Source: Lachnospiraceae bacterium
Lineage (GTDB): Bacteria; Bacillota; Clostridia; Lachnospirales; Lachnospiraceae
DNA: 64,000 bases
Direction of reading: 5' to 3'
NCBI GenBank assembly: GCA_014804755.1
Contig: JAAUZE010000015.1
Span: forward strand, 1 to 64,000
A program made the translations under genes and the position numbers. Shown here one piece after another: positions 51,733-60,487 of this stretch; position 1 is the first letter of the stretch; the number at the start of each line of letters is the position of its first letter. The notes beneath the pieces were generated by a model. That model did not search any database, was not told the origin of the DNA, and saw nothing but the letters and a program-made list of their open reading frames with translations.

Positions 51733-53025
51733 TTAAGCATTCCTTAAAAATTCCTTAAATCTTACGCTGCCGCTCAGCGGTATCCGTACGGTTGCCGCTA
51801 ACCCGTCCGCTCCGTTTTCGATCACAAGCTCCCCCTGCATTTCCTTCATAAAACAATCGGAAATATACAGTCCTAAGCCTGCACCCTCCATCTTATTCGA
51901 ATTACTTCCCCTCCTGTATTTTTCTTTCAGCCGCGGCAGCTCCTCCGCCAAAACCCCGCCGCCGTGGTCTTCGATCCGAACCGTAAGATAAGCTTCCGTA
52001 ACGGCGATCGCCACATCAATCTTCGTATTTGCATATTTATAAGAATTTGAAAAAAGATTGTCAAACACCTGCTGTAAGCGGACTTTATCCGCAAAAATCA
52101 GGCAGTCCGGAACCGGGGGCAGCTCGGAATAATGAAAATAATCTGCGTCAAGGAGCATCCCGGTAAGCTCACCGCTCTCCATGTCCGCGGGCTCTACGGC
52201 AAGCTGCTGTAGCTCCTCCAGTGTGGCAGAAAAAAGATTCGTCACAAGCGTGCCTATCTGATCTGCCTTGTGTATGATATGCATATAATTCTGCCGATCC
52301 TTCTCGTTGTCCGTCGTCGCCGCACCAACCTCCGAAGCCGCCAATATACTGGATACCGGCGTACGGATGTCATGGGAAAGCTGGGCGATCAGCTCTTTTT
52401 TGGACGCGTTGGCGCGTGCTTCCGCAAAACGCGCTTTTTTCAACTCCGAGCGCATGATGTCAAAGCTCTCCGTGAATGCGCCGAACAGATTCTGCCTGTC
52501 CATCTCAAGCGGGATGTCCAGATTTCCTCCCGCAACGTTCTCCGCAAAGCGCTCCAATTTTCGAAACGGTTTTTTTACATGACGATTAATATAGAACAGA
52601 TAGCCCACTAAGCATCCGCACTGAACGATCGACGCAAATATAAAAACGGCGGCAATCCGCCGCCTGTGATCGTCCCGCATTTGAGACGCGTCATTATGAA
52701 TGATCATTTTTCCGACTACGGCGCCATCTCTTTCAATATCCAAAACGGTATCCCGATGAATCACCGCCTCGTTGATGTTCCCGCTCAGCCCCGCTGCGGT
52801 CTGAAAAAGTACCGCACCGTCTTTATCAAGCACAGTATAATCAAGTGCCGTCACGTTTTGGTGCCGTTCCATCTCGTCAAAATCCGCTTGTACGGACCGC
52901 AGCGCCTCATTGACAGACACCACATCCTGCCGGTCGTCCACATTCCGGTTCATGAAAAAGATCAAAGCCGCGATCTCCGCCACAAAAACAAGGACGACAA
53001 TGCCAAGAAATCGACGATATTTCAT
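51733..53025 (-). CDS. OmpR-type sensor histidine kinase
   Basis: The 430-residue kinase has a transmembrane segment (about residues 6-27), an external domain of about 100 residues and a second segment (about 125-148). A HAMP-like linker, the H-box QLSHDIRTPVSSI and the catalytic domain (NLFSNSYKYAN, EDHGGGV, GAGLGLYI) follow. GGAGG from a dispersed repeat end lies 7 nt before ATG 53025; the frame to 53097 is in that repeat. The response regulator gene lies directly upstream. The external domain differs from short BceS-like sensors. Confidence 0.9.
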   Translation of the reverse strand: MKYRRFLGIVVLVFVAEIAALIFFMNRNVDDRQDVVSVNEALRSVQADFDEMERHQNVTALDYTVLDKDGAVLFQTAAGLSGNINEAVIHRDTVLDIERDGAVVGKMIIHNDASQMRDDHRRRIAAVFIFASIVQCGCLVGYLFYINRHVKKPFRKLERFAENVAGGNLDIPLEMDRQNLFGAFTESFDIMRSELKKARFAEARANASKKELIAQLSHDIRTPVSSILAASEVGAATTDNEKDRQNYMHIIHKADQIGTLVTNLFSATLEELQQLAVEPADMESGELTGMLLDADYFHYSELPPVPDCLIFADKVRLQQVFDNLFSNSYKYANTKIDVAIAVTEAYLTVRIEDHGGGVLAEELPRLKEKYRRGSNSNKMEGAGLGLYISDCFMKEMQGELVIENGADGLAATVRIPLSGSVRFKEFLRNA

Positions 53026-53033
53026 TGTTAACC

Positions 53034-53050
53034 CTCCATGCTGCCAACAA
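53034..53050 (-). repeat. End fragment of the dispersed 77-bp repeat
   Basis: GTTGGCAGCATGGAGG on the minus strand matches the same end of the copies at 42650 and 55227. Here the GGAGG is the ribosome binding site of the kinase. Confidence 0.55.
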
Positions 53051-53103
53051 GCCGACTCTATCCCTTCACACTCCGTAAACAGGATCCGTTTACGCATTCG
53101 GCT

Positions 53104-53784
53104 TTACGCTCTTTTCCCACAAAACCGATAACCGGTGCCCCAGACCGTGATGATATAACATGGCTCGCCCGGATTACGCTCGATCGCTTCACGCAGTTTT
53201 CTGATGTGTACGTTCAGCGTTCCGTCGCCCGTAAATTTATCCTCCCAGACGTTCTCAAAAATTTCCTTCTTGGAAACAGCCCTGTTTTCATTTTGGATCA
53301 GGTAGGTCAGCAGCTTAAACTCCAGTGTCGTAAGCCTGATGGGATTTCCAGCGACAATCACCTGCTTTGCGGCAAAGTCGATCGTCATCCATTCATCGGA
53401 ATACCCTTTTTTCGGATGCTGCCCATACCGCTTTAAGACCGCCTTTAACTTGGCAAGCAGTACGCTGAGCGAACACGGCTTTTGGATATAATCGTCGCCG
53501 CCAATATTTAAGGCGACGATCTTGTCATCGTCACTTGTCCGCGCAGAAAGAAACAGGATCGGTATCTGCGTTTTTTCCCGAAGCTCCCTGCACAGTTCGA
53601 ATCCGCTGCCATCCCCGAGATTGATGTCAAGCAGCATCAGCTCGACCGTATTCTTTTCTATAAAATCCAGACACCCGGCGGTGTCATAGACGACTGCCGT
53701 CCGGACCCCGAACAGATTAAAATATTCCGCCGCGCTGTCTGCAAACAACTTTTCATCGTCAACGATCAGACAATCGTACTTCAT
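53104..53784 (-). CDS. OmpR-family response regulator
   Basis: The 226-residue protein has a receiver domain (Asp9/Asp10, phospho-acceptor Asp53 in LLDINLGDGSG) and a winged-helix DNA-binding domain (TTLEFKLLTYLIQNENRAVSKKEI, VHIRKLREAIE). ATG 53784 has GGGGAGG 4 nt upstream and lies in the end of the MATE gene, a 26-bp overlap. It should act with the kinase that follows and may control the MATE and ABC exporters. Confidence 0.93.
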   Translation of the reverse strand: MKYDCLIVDDEKLFADSAAEYFNLFGVRTAVVYDTAGCLDFIEKNTVELMLLDINLGDGSGFELCRELREKTQIPILFLSARTSDDDKIVALNIGGDDYIQKPCSLSVLLAKLKAVLKRYGQHPKKGYSDEWMTIDFAAKQVIVAGNPIRLTTLEFKLLTYLIQNENRAVSKKEIFENVWEDKFTGDGTLNVHIRKLREAIERNPGEPCYIITVWGTGYRFCGKRA

Positions 53785-55171
53785 GTTCCTCCCCCTGCGG
53801 CCCAACATGTTTAATGATCGTACGGTAAATATGAACAAAAAAGATCGTGGACAGCGAAAGCGAGATGATCTCGGCAATCGGGAATGCATACCATAACGCC
53901 TGCAGGCCAAACTGCTTCGCAAGAAGATACGCTGTCGGCAGCAGCACCAAAAGCTGTCTCGCAATGGATACGATCATGCTGTAAAACGCCTTTCCGAGTG
54001 CCTGAAATACGGAACCGACCACAATACTGAACCCCGCAAACACAAAGCAGCAGCTGATGGCGCGTAACGCCGGCACACCAATTTTGAGCATCTCATCTGA
54101 CGCTTCAAACAACAGCAGCAGCTTGTCCGGTATGATCTGAAACACCAAAAATCCGACAGCCATCAATCCGACTGCATAGGCGACACTAAGTTTAACGGTC
54201 CTGATCATCCTGTCACGTTTGCCGGCGCCGTAATTGTACGCAATGATCGGCACCATTCCGTTATTCAAGCCAAATACCGGCATGAATACAAAGCTCTGCA
54301 GCTTAAAATAAACGCCGAATACCGCAGCGGCTGTCGAGGAAAACGACATTAGGATCAGGTTCATGCCATAGGTCATGACCGAACCGATCGCCTGCATGAC
54401 AATGGAAGGAATGCCGACCCGGTATATTTCCACAATCATGCCGAAATTCACGGGTGATTGCCTGAAGCTCACGCGAATTTCTTTATTTTTTAACTGATTT
54501 AAGACCACCGCAAGCACCGCCGCGACACACTGACCAATGACCGTCGCAGTCGCCGCTCCCGCAACGCCCATGCGCGGCAGCCCGAAATAACCGAAGATCA
54601 GGATCGGATCGAGAATGAGATTGATGACTGCACCGGTCATCTGCGTGGTCATGGCGAGCACGGTTTTGCCTGTGGACTGCAGCAGCTTCTCCGTCATTGC
54701 CTGAACAAACATTCCGATTGAACAGATGCAGCAGATTCGCATATAAGTCGTGCCGTACTGCATGATCAGCTCGCTGTTATCCTGTGCGTTAGTCTGCGTC
54801 CGAAAGAAAATATCGGTAAAAAAAATACCGATCAGCACAAAAAGGACAAAGCTGACAAATGCAAGGAAAATACCGTTCGTCGCTACCTGATTGGCGCGCT
54901 CCGTATTTTTTTCGCCGAGGGAACGCGAGAGCAGCGCATTGACGCCCACGCCCGTCCCGACCGCAAACGCGATCATCAGTGCCTGAATCGGAAATGCAAG
55001 GGACACAGCCGTCAGCGCATCCTCATTGATCTTGGCGACGAAAATACTATCTACAATATTATAAAGCGCCTGCACGAGCATCGATAGCATCATCGGAAGG
55101 GACATATTCAACAACAGCCGGTTCACCGGCATCACACCCATTTTATTTTCTTTACCCTCATTTACTGCCAT
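53759..55171 (-). CDS. MATE-family efflux pump
   Basis: The 470-residue protein has about 12 hydrophobic segments and the MATE start NRLLLNMSLPMMLSMLVQALYNIVDSIFVA. Later repeats include GVAGAATATVIGQ. It likely exports drugs or cations using a sodium or proton gradient. AGGAG lies 7 nt before ATG 55171. Overlap with the response regulator gene suggests the pump is first in a resistance operon. Confidence 0.92.
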   Translation of the reverse strand: MAVNEGKENKMGVMPVNRLLLNMSLPMMLSMLVQALYNIVDSIFVAKINEDALTAVSLAFPIQALMIAFAVGTGVGVNALLSRSLGEKNTERANQVATNGIFLAFVSFVLFVLIGIFFTDIFFRTQTNAQDNSELIMQYGTTYMRICCICSIGMFVQAMTEKLLQSTGKTVLAMTTQMTGAVINLILDPILIFGYFGLPRMGVAGAATATVIGQCVAAVLAVVLNQLKNKEIRVSFRQSPVNFGMIVEIYRVGIPSIVMQAIGSVMTYGMNLILMSFSSTAAAVFGVYFKLQSFVFMPVFGLNNGMVPIIAYNYGAGKRDRMIRTVKLSVAYAVGLMAVGFLVFQIIPDKLLLLFEASDEMLKIGVPALRAISCCFVFAGFSIVVGSVFQALGKAFYSMIVSIARQLLVLLPTAYLLAKQFGLQALWYAFPIAEIISLSLSTIFFVHIYRTIIKHVGPQGEEHEVRLSDR

Positions 55172-55226
55172 GCTTCTTCTCCTATCCTTTCGTAACGATC
55201 GATTGATATAAAAACTCGCTAATCCC

Positions 55227-55303
55227 CCATGCTGCCAACAGCTCGCGAATTTGGGCGTCAGTACAAATTTGCCGATTGAAAAATCTTTGATTTTTCAATC
55301 TAT
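55227..55303 (-). repeat. 77-bp dispersed repeat, copy C (before the MATE gene)
   Basis: The length is the same as copy A at 34523-34599, with about six differences. Both inverted repeats are kept, GATTGAAAAATC pairing with GATTTTTCAATC. Confidence 0.8.
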
Positions 55304-55355
55304 CGTCTACCATATCATTTCATAAAAAAAAAAGCAACCATTCGTGAAAAAACAA

Positions 55356-55384
55356 TTGACAAGACCGACGATGTTACGTATAAT
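55356..55384 (+). promoter_or_regulatory. Consensus promoter of the tRNA cluster
   Basis: TTGACA (55356-55361), exactly 17 bp and TATAAT (55379-55384) match the sigma-A consensus fully, about 30 bp before tRNA-Arg. Confidence 0.9.
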
Positions 55385-55412
55385 ATGGAAATGTTGATAG
55401 CCTTGAGGCTGT

Positions 55413-55486
<74 letters not shown>

Positions 55487-55517
55487 CTCGGATATTTCAC
55501 GGAATGCCCGCTTGATG

Positions 55518-55590
55518 AAAAAGAACGCGTAGCGTTCTTTCGAAGAATCCGCATAGCGGATTCTTCTAGGATCGGGAAATTTCCTATAAG
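55518..55590. repeat. Hairpin-array element, copy 4 (between tRNA-Arg and tRNA-His)
   Basis: In reverse orientation it carries AAAAAGAACGC/GCGTTCTTT, the joint CGAA, GAATCCGC/GCGGATTC and the box ending CCTATAAG. It is the same order as the copies at 17696 and 26383. Confidence 0.7.
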
Positions 55591-55612
55591 GTAAAATATC
55601 CGTTTTCAATAC

Positions 55613-55687
55613 GGTGGGTATGGCGCAGTCGGCTAGCGCGCCAGATTGTGGCTCTGGAGGCCGAGGGTTCGAGTCCCTCTATCCACC
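55613..55687 (+). tRNA. tRNA-His (GUG)
   Basis: GTGGGTA pairs with TATCCAC, with the extra G-1 opposite C73 typical of tRNA-His. The anticodon stem is CCAGA/TCTGG with loop TTGTGGC (anticodon GTG), and the T-loop is TTCGAGT. Confidence 0.95.
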
Positions 55688-55730
55688 CTGTAAGAGTGTA
55701 GTCGCTACCATGCCTCACAGCTTACAATTT

Positions 55731-55802
55731 TGGGCTATCGCCAAGCGGTAAGGCACAGGACTTTGACTCCTGCATTCACCAGTTCGAATCTGGTTAGCCC
55801 AG
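55731..55802 (+). tRNA. tRNA-Gln (UUG)
   Basis: TGGGCTA pairs with TAGCCCA, discriminator G. The anticodon stem is CAGGA/TCCTG with loop CTTTGAC (anticodon TTG), and the T-loop is TTCGAAT. It is charged by the GlnRS encoded at 13940. Confidence 0.94.
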
Positions 55803-55844
55803 TTTCGTGACTAACTATGCCGTTTACGGCTATACTTTGCATAT

Positions 55845-55917
55845 GGGATACTAGCTCAGTTGGTAGAGCACTTGACTTTTAATCAAGTTGTCGGGGGTTC
55901 GAATCCCCCGTGTCTCA
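55845..55917 (+). tRNA. tRNA-Lys (UUU)
   Basis: GGGATAC pairs with GTGTCTC, discriminator A. The anticodon stem is CTTGA/TCAAG with loop CTTTTAA (anticodon TTT), and the T-stem is GGGGG/CCCCC. Confidence 0.94.
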
Positions 55918-55920
55918 TGC

Positions 55921-55978
55921 AAAAGATTTATGCATAACGTAAATCTTTGAAAGAATCCGTCTTTTGCGGATTCTTTTT
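55921..55978 (+). terminator. Double-hairpin terminator after the tRNA cluster
   Basis: AAGATTTA/TAAATCTT and AGAATCCG/CGGATTCT are joined by GAAAG-type sequence and end in five T. It resembles the pairs in the hairpin arrays. Confidence 0.8.
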
Positions 55979-56086
55979 CGTTTGGAAACTTTTGTCGTAA
56001 AAAAGTTCATTTTCTGTCTTTTGTTTTCTTTCTCTTTATGTTATTCTGTAATTGATACTGTCCATTGTATAAAAAAGGAGTGATTC

Positions 56087-56695
56087 ATGTTTCAGATCGA
56101 TCCGGCAAAAAAGACCGAAATTTTTCAAGACGCATTAAATGAATTAGGTAACATCGGCGCAAGTAATGCCGCAACCGCACTCTCCCAAATGATGAACAAC
56201 ATCATGATCCGGCTCAGTGTTACAACCGTGCGGCTGATCGGCGCAGCAGAGGCATGCGGCTATGTCCGTTCCGAGGGGCATGAACACATGGTCGGCGTGT
56301 ATTTGGACATTGTCGGAGATATTCACGGGCGCATGCTGTTTCTTTTGCACCGCGAAAGTGTGGACAGCCTGGTCTCCGCCATGACAGGCGGAATGGATCC
56401 CGCCATGCTGCCGGACGAAATGAAGGCCTCCGCCATGCAGGAAGTCGGAAATATCATCACGGCCTCCTATATCAACAGCCTTTCCACAATGACGGGTCTG
56501 ACGATTGATGAATCTGTTCCCACCGTCATCATTGATACAATCGAAAATATTCTTGCTGCCGCCATGCAAAACAACGGCAAAATTTTATTTGTTCAGTCAC
56601 AGCTTCGGGCAGAGTCCGCAAATGTGCAGGGGTTTTTCGTATTCATGCCCGATCCCCCATCCTTTGCAACCTTAATGAAGGGGCTTGGCATGTAA
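56087..56695 (+). CDS. cheC: CheC-family CheY-P phosphatase
   Basis: The 202-residue protein has the two CheC signature helices, LNELGNIGASNAATALSQM (about residues 18-36) and MQEVGNIITASYINSLSTM (about 123-141), with the Glu/Asn pairs that dephosphorylate CheY-P in chemotaxis. AAAGGAG precedes ATG 56087. No other chemotaxis gene is in the window. A neighbour on the opposite strand has a possible sigma-28 promoter, which hints at a motile organism. Confidence 0.88.
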   Translation: MFQIDPAKKTEIFQDALNELGNIGASNAATALSQMMNNIMIRLSVTTVRLIGAAEACGYVRSEGHEHMVGVYLDIVGDIHGRMLFLLHRESVDSLVSAMTGGMDPAMLPDEMKASAMQEVGNIITASYINSLSTMTGLTIDESVPTVIIDTIENILAAAMQNNGKILFVQSQLRAESANVQGFFVFMPDPPSFATLMKGLGM

Positions 56696-56717
56696 AAGAA
56701 CGCTTACGCGTTCTTTT
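56694..56717 (+). terminator. Terminator after cheC
   Basis: AAAAGAACGC (56694-56703) pairs with GCGTTCTTTT (56708-56717) across 4 nt and runs into six T. It abuts the stop codon. Confidence 0.85.
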
Positions 56718-56732
56718 TTCTATCAACGAACC

Positions 56733-56773
56733 AAACAGCCGCAGCTATGATCTTCTCATAACTGCGGCTGTTT
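56733..56773. terminator. Terminator for the 56805 gene
   Basis: AAACAGCCGCAG (56733-56744) pairs with CTGCGGCTGTTT (56762-56773), extended inwards by TATGA/TCATA. It lies between two convergent genes. Confidence 0.75.
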
Positions 56774-56804
56774 TATGTTTTTCTTATCAATGCTGAGATT
56801 TTAA

Positions 56805-57449
56805 TTACTTGCTTGCATAGTAGTCCTCGAACATGCCATTGACTGCATCCATGGTCTCCTGACAAATGGAAGGAAGATCCTTGCCCCATGCGCCGGTTGC
56901 CTGCTTATAACCTTTCTCGATCGCTGCCTGCATTTCCTTCATCTTGTCTACATCATCGCCTGCAAGCGCCTGTGCAAACTCAAACAAACGCTGGGAGGTC
57001 TGCTTTACGCCGTAATATCCATCCTCGGAGATTGACTGCTGCGCTTCCAGCTTTGTCTGCGCATCTACGGTAAAGTTACCGTCCGCAAGGAACTTCCAAA
57101 TGCTGTTGTCCCCGGTCGCTGCAGAAGTCTGCTGTCCGAGCATCTGCTTAACCATGTTCATCATGGTGGCATTACGCTGCTCCTGATCTGCCTGCATCTG
57201 TTTTACGATTGCTGCACGATCCGTCTCGGACTTCTTTGCCGTTGCGTACTTATCCGTCTTCGCGGTAACGGTTCCATCACTCTTGCTGTTCTCATATGCT
57301 TTCATGCCGCTTCCGGAAATCTCAACGGTCGCACCCTTTTTGTCCTGCTCCGATGCCGCCTTCTCTGCCGCTCTCGTGTTGTTATTTGCCGTTGTGCCGG
57401 TATAATACTGACCGTATTGGCTGTTTACTCCTGATACATCCATGCTCAT
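56805..57449 (-). CDS. Conserved-looking protein of unknown function
   Basis: The 214-residue protein has no signal peptide or membrane segment. A Ser/Thr/Asn-rich N-terminus (with VEISGSGMKAYENSK) precedes a helical region with SISEDGYYGVKQTSQRLFEFAQALAGDD. The style recalls flagellar-accessory or DUF5610-like proteins, but I do not recognise it firmly. GGAGG lies 9 nt before ATG 57449. A sigma-28-like promoter upstream and cheC next door fit a motility link. Confidence 0.65.
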   Translation of the reverse strand: MSMDVSGVNSQYGQYYTGTTANNNTRAAEKAASEQDKKGATVEISGSGMKAYENSKSDGTVTAKTDKYATAKKSETDRAAIVKQMQADQEQRNATMMNMVKQMLGQQTSAATGDNSIWKFLADGNFTVDAQTKLEAQQSISEDGYYGVKQTSQRLFEFAQALAGDDVDKMKEMQAAIEKGYKQATGAWGKDLPSICQETMDAVNGMFEDYYASK

Positions 57450-57515
57450 GCTCTTTTCCTCCTTGACATTCCTTCGTAAATCCGTTTACGACGCTACTTT
57501 ACAGTTTCTACATAT

Positions 57516-57545
57516 ATTATCGGTGATACAACCTTATTTGTTAAT
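57516..57545 (-). promoter_or_regulatory. Possible sigma-28 (flagellar) promoter
   Basis: On the minus strand ATTAA (57545-57541), 16 bp and ACCGATAAT (57524-57516) approach the sigma-28 consensus CTAAA-N15-GCCGATAA with one change in the -10 and two in the -35. It lies about 70 bp before the 57449 start. Confidence 0.4.
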
Positions 57546-57600
57546 AGGCTTTCTGTGCTTTTTTCCATATTTTAGCGACTCTTGGTAGAGAAGCTTTTCT

Positions 57601-60480
57601 TCACACACCGGCAATCCGCGCTTGACTGCCGCCGCTTTTGCTCTTTGTCACCACGATCTGTTTGTCGATCCGCTCCTTGAGCGCGGCAACATGGGAAATC
57701 ATGCCGACAAGCCTGTTTCCCTCCGTCAGGCCTAAAAGCGCTTTCATCGCCTGCTCAAGCGCGTCCTCATCAAGCGAGCCGAAACCCTCGTCCACAAACA
57801 TCGTATCTAAGCGCACGCCTCCCGCAGACGCCTGAATCTCATCGGAAAGCCCCAGCGCCAGCGAAAGGGATGCCTGAAAGGACTCCCCGCCCGAAAGCGT
57901 TTTGACACTGCGGCGGGTTCCGTTATAGTGGTCAACCACATTGAGCTCCAGTCCGCTTTGACTGACATGGTTTTCCGCCTCCCTGCGCCGCTCCAGCTCA
58001 TACTGTCCGCCGCTCATCATCATAAAACGCGTATTGGCACGCGCAATGATACGGTCAAAATAGGTCATCTGAATATACGTCTCAAGCATGATCTTTTCCT
58101 TGCCGCCAAGACTGCCGTTTGCCGTATCGGACAGCGCCCGCACCCATATGAAGTGCTCCTCCGTCTTTCTGACCTCCTCCGCCTGTGCCGCAAGAAACTC
58201 CCTGCTTCGCTCATTCGCACTCCACCTGGCATGAACATTTTTGGCCTCCCGCTTCAGTTCCTCTTTACGGAAAAGAAGACGGTCTCTCTGCTCCTCGTTT
58301 TCTTCCGTACGACTGTCGGGTGCTTCCGCAAGCTGCTCCCGTAACTGCCGGATCTGTCCCTCCAGACTGCCGATCTGTTTCTCGCATGCCGCCGTCTCCC
58401 GCTGCATCTGATCCAAAGTCTCGCTCCGTGTCTCCTGCTGCCTTTTCAGCCGCTTCCAGCTTTCCTCCGCATCCTGACCGCCCACAAAAAGCAGTCGTTC
58501 CGAAAGCAGCTTCAGCCCTGATTCCGCTTCCTCTTTCTGCGCTGTTCCGGAAGCGATCGCGATTTCCAGTCCGGCAAGCTCCGTTTTCAGCTCTTCCAGT
58601 GTCTGCTCCGCTTCCGCGATTTCCCGTTCCAGCGTCTTACGCTTTGCAATGCGGGCCTCTTCTTCCGCAATCCGCGCGCGGCAAGCGGCAAGCTGCGTTT
58701 CCGCATCCGCCTTCTGCTCCGCTGCCAATATTCGATATTCGGCAGGTTCTGTGTCCGCATCCACATTCAACAGCTCCGACACCTGTTCTATAAGCGACAT
58801 GCGCTTCTCCTGCGCCTTTCCCGCCGCTTCGCCCGCGCGTTCGCTCTCCTCTGCAGCATTTTCCTGTGCCCGTTCCGCCTGTTCCTTCCGTTCGTCAAGC
58901 TGCTCCCTGTTCGGAGCAGCCGCGCCGCCATGCGCCGGGTGCGGATGCTCCAATGCGCCGCAGACCGGACAGCGTTCCCCGTCTTTCAAGGTTTCCGCAA
59001 GGATTCCCGCCTGCGCGTCCAAATAGGCACGGTTGTCCCTGTCATATGCCGCCTTTGCTTCTTCCGCTTCGGCGCGCGCCCGCCGATAAACCTCCTGCGC
59101 TTTTTCGCATTTCACCACCAGCCTTTTATGTTCGTCAAACGCCCGCTCCAAACCGTCAAGCTTAGCGAGCCGCTCCTCTAACTTTCCGGCATCGGATAAA
59201 AGCCGCTCCCGCTCCTCACCCGCGTGCGCAAGCTCCTGCTGTTCCTGCTTTTTACCATCCGTCTCCTGTTTCAGAGCCCCCATCCGCTCCTGCTTCTGCG
59301 TACGCTGCCGCCCGGATGACGTAAGCATATCGGACAGGTCGGCAATATTCCTTTTCCGCTCATCCAATTCCCGATATTCCGGCAGGGACGCTTCCAGTCT
59401 GGCAATCCACTCTTCGAGTGTTTTTCGCTCCGTATCGACTGCCCACCCCTCTATACGTTTGCCCTGCCCCGCATCGCAGCCCGCCTGCTCCTCGCACGCT
59501 TCCAGCCACTCCGTCAGCGTTTTGTGCTCCTTTGTTCTCTCCTTCTCCGCGTTCCATGCCGCGAGAAGGCGCTCTCTGTGCGGCAGCTCCCGCGCAAGCG
59601 CTTCCTCCGCCTCCCGCAGGCTTTCGCGCGCCTTTTGAAGCGTCTGCGCTTTCCCGATCGCCGCCGTGAGCTTTGTCAGCGTCTCCTCATCCCGGGCGAT
59701 CTCCCGTTCCAGCCGTTTTTCCTCATTTTGATCCCGCAGAAGCAGCGTTTCTATGAGACTCATGACATCTGCAAACGGCAGCTGCCCGCTTACCGCTTTT
59801 TGCAGTTCTTCTTGTGACCGTGTATCGTCTTCTGCACAGCGAACAGACCGGATATGATGCTCCATACCAAGTCTTGCATCGTCAAGCTGACGTTTCAGCC
59901 TGCCGGATTCCTTTTTTAACTGCTCCTGCAGTTCCCAAAACGGCTCCGTCCGGAAAATCCGGCGGAATATTTTTTTCCGCTCCTCCGTGGTGGCAAGCAG
60001 CAGTTTAAGGAAATCTCCCTGCGCGATCATCGCGATCTGTGTAAACTGGTTACGGTCGATCCCGATGATGTCGCGAACGGCCTCATCCACCTCGCGCTGC
60101 TTCGTGAGCACTCTGCCATCCGGTAACAAAAGCGTGACATCCGCTTTCTCCGTCGTCGTACCGCCGCCGCGTTTGGCCGGGCGTTGGTATTCTGGATTGC
60201 GCCTGATCGTATAGTTTTTTCCCGCATATTCAAATAACAGCTCCACCATAGTCGGCGTATCCGGCGCTGCATATTGGGAACGGAGCATGGCGGGTTCTCT
60301 GTTCTCTCCGCTCGCCCTCCCATACAGTGCAAAGATCATTGCATCAAAGATTGTTGTTTTTCCGGCTCCGGTATCCCCCGTGATCAGGTAGAGCCCGCTC
60401 CTGCCCAGCTCGTCCATCTCTAACACGGTCGTTTCCGCATAGGGACCGAATGCGGACATCGTCAGTTTCATTGGTCTCAT
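57601..60480 (-). CDS. sbcC: Exonuclease subunit SbcC
   Basis: The 959-residue SMC-like ATPase has Walker A GDTGAGKTTIFDAMIFALYG near the N-terminus and two long coiled-coil arms. The zinc hook is CPVC (about residue 502), and the C-terminal signature LSGGESFQASLSLALGLSD is followed by Walker B MFVDEGFGSLD. With SbcD it opens hairpins and processes double-strand ends. It starts 7 bp after sbcD on the same strand, with GGAGG 12 nt upstream. A genome rich in long palindromes as this one is may rely on or be shaped by this enzyme. Confidence 0.95.
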   Translation of the reverse strand: MRPMKLTMSAFGPYAETTVLEMDELGRSGLYLITGDTGAGKTTIFDAMIFALYGRASGENREPAMLRSQYAAPDTPTMVELLFEYAGKNYTIRRNPEYQRPAKRGGGTTTEKADVTLLLPDGRVLTKQREVDEAVRDIIGIDRNQFTQIAMIAQGDFLKLLLATTEERKKIFRRIFRTEPFWELQEQLKKESGRLKRQLDDARLGMEHHIRSVRCAEDDTRSQEELQKAVSGQLPFADVMSLIETLLLRDQNEEKRLEREIARDEETLTKLTAAIGKAQTLQKARESLREAEEALARELPHRERLLAAWNAEKERTKEHKTLTEWLEACEEQAGCDAGQGKRIEGWAVDTERKTLEEWIARLEASLPEYRELDERKRNIADLSDMLTSSGRQRTQKQERMGALKQETDGKKQEQQELAHAGEERERLLSDAGKLEERLAKLDGLERAFDEHKRLVVKCEKAQEVYRRARAEAEEAKAAYDRDNRAYLDAQAGILAETLKDGERCPVCGALEHPHPAHGGAAAPNREQLDERKEQAERAQENAAEESERAGEAAGKAQEKRMSLIEQVSELLNVDADTEPAEYRILAAEQKADAETQLAACRARIAEEEARIAKRKTLEREIAEAEQTLEELKTELAGLEIAIASGTAQKEEAESGLKLLSERLLFVGGQDAEESWKRLKRQQETRSETLDQMQRETAACEKQIGSLEGQIRQLREQLAEAPDSRTEENEEQRDRLLFRKEELKREAKNVHARWSANERSREFLAAQAEEVRKTEEHFIWVRALSDTANGSLGGKEKIMLETYIQMTYFDRIIARANTRFMMMSGGQYELERRREAENHVSQSGLELNVVDHYNGTRRSVKTLSGGESFQASLSLALGLSDEIQASAGGVRLDTMFVDEGFGSLDEDALEQAMKALLGLTEGNRLVGMISHVAALKERIDKQIVVTKSKSGGSQARIAGV

Positions 60481-60487
60481 CGCCGTC

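Noticed and set aside
42924-55171. Lantibiotic biosynthesis cluster
   Set aside because: No LanB/C/M-like enzyme, precursor peptide or peptidase domain could be found. Only transport and signalling genes are present.
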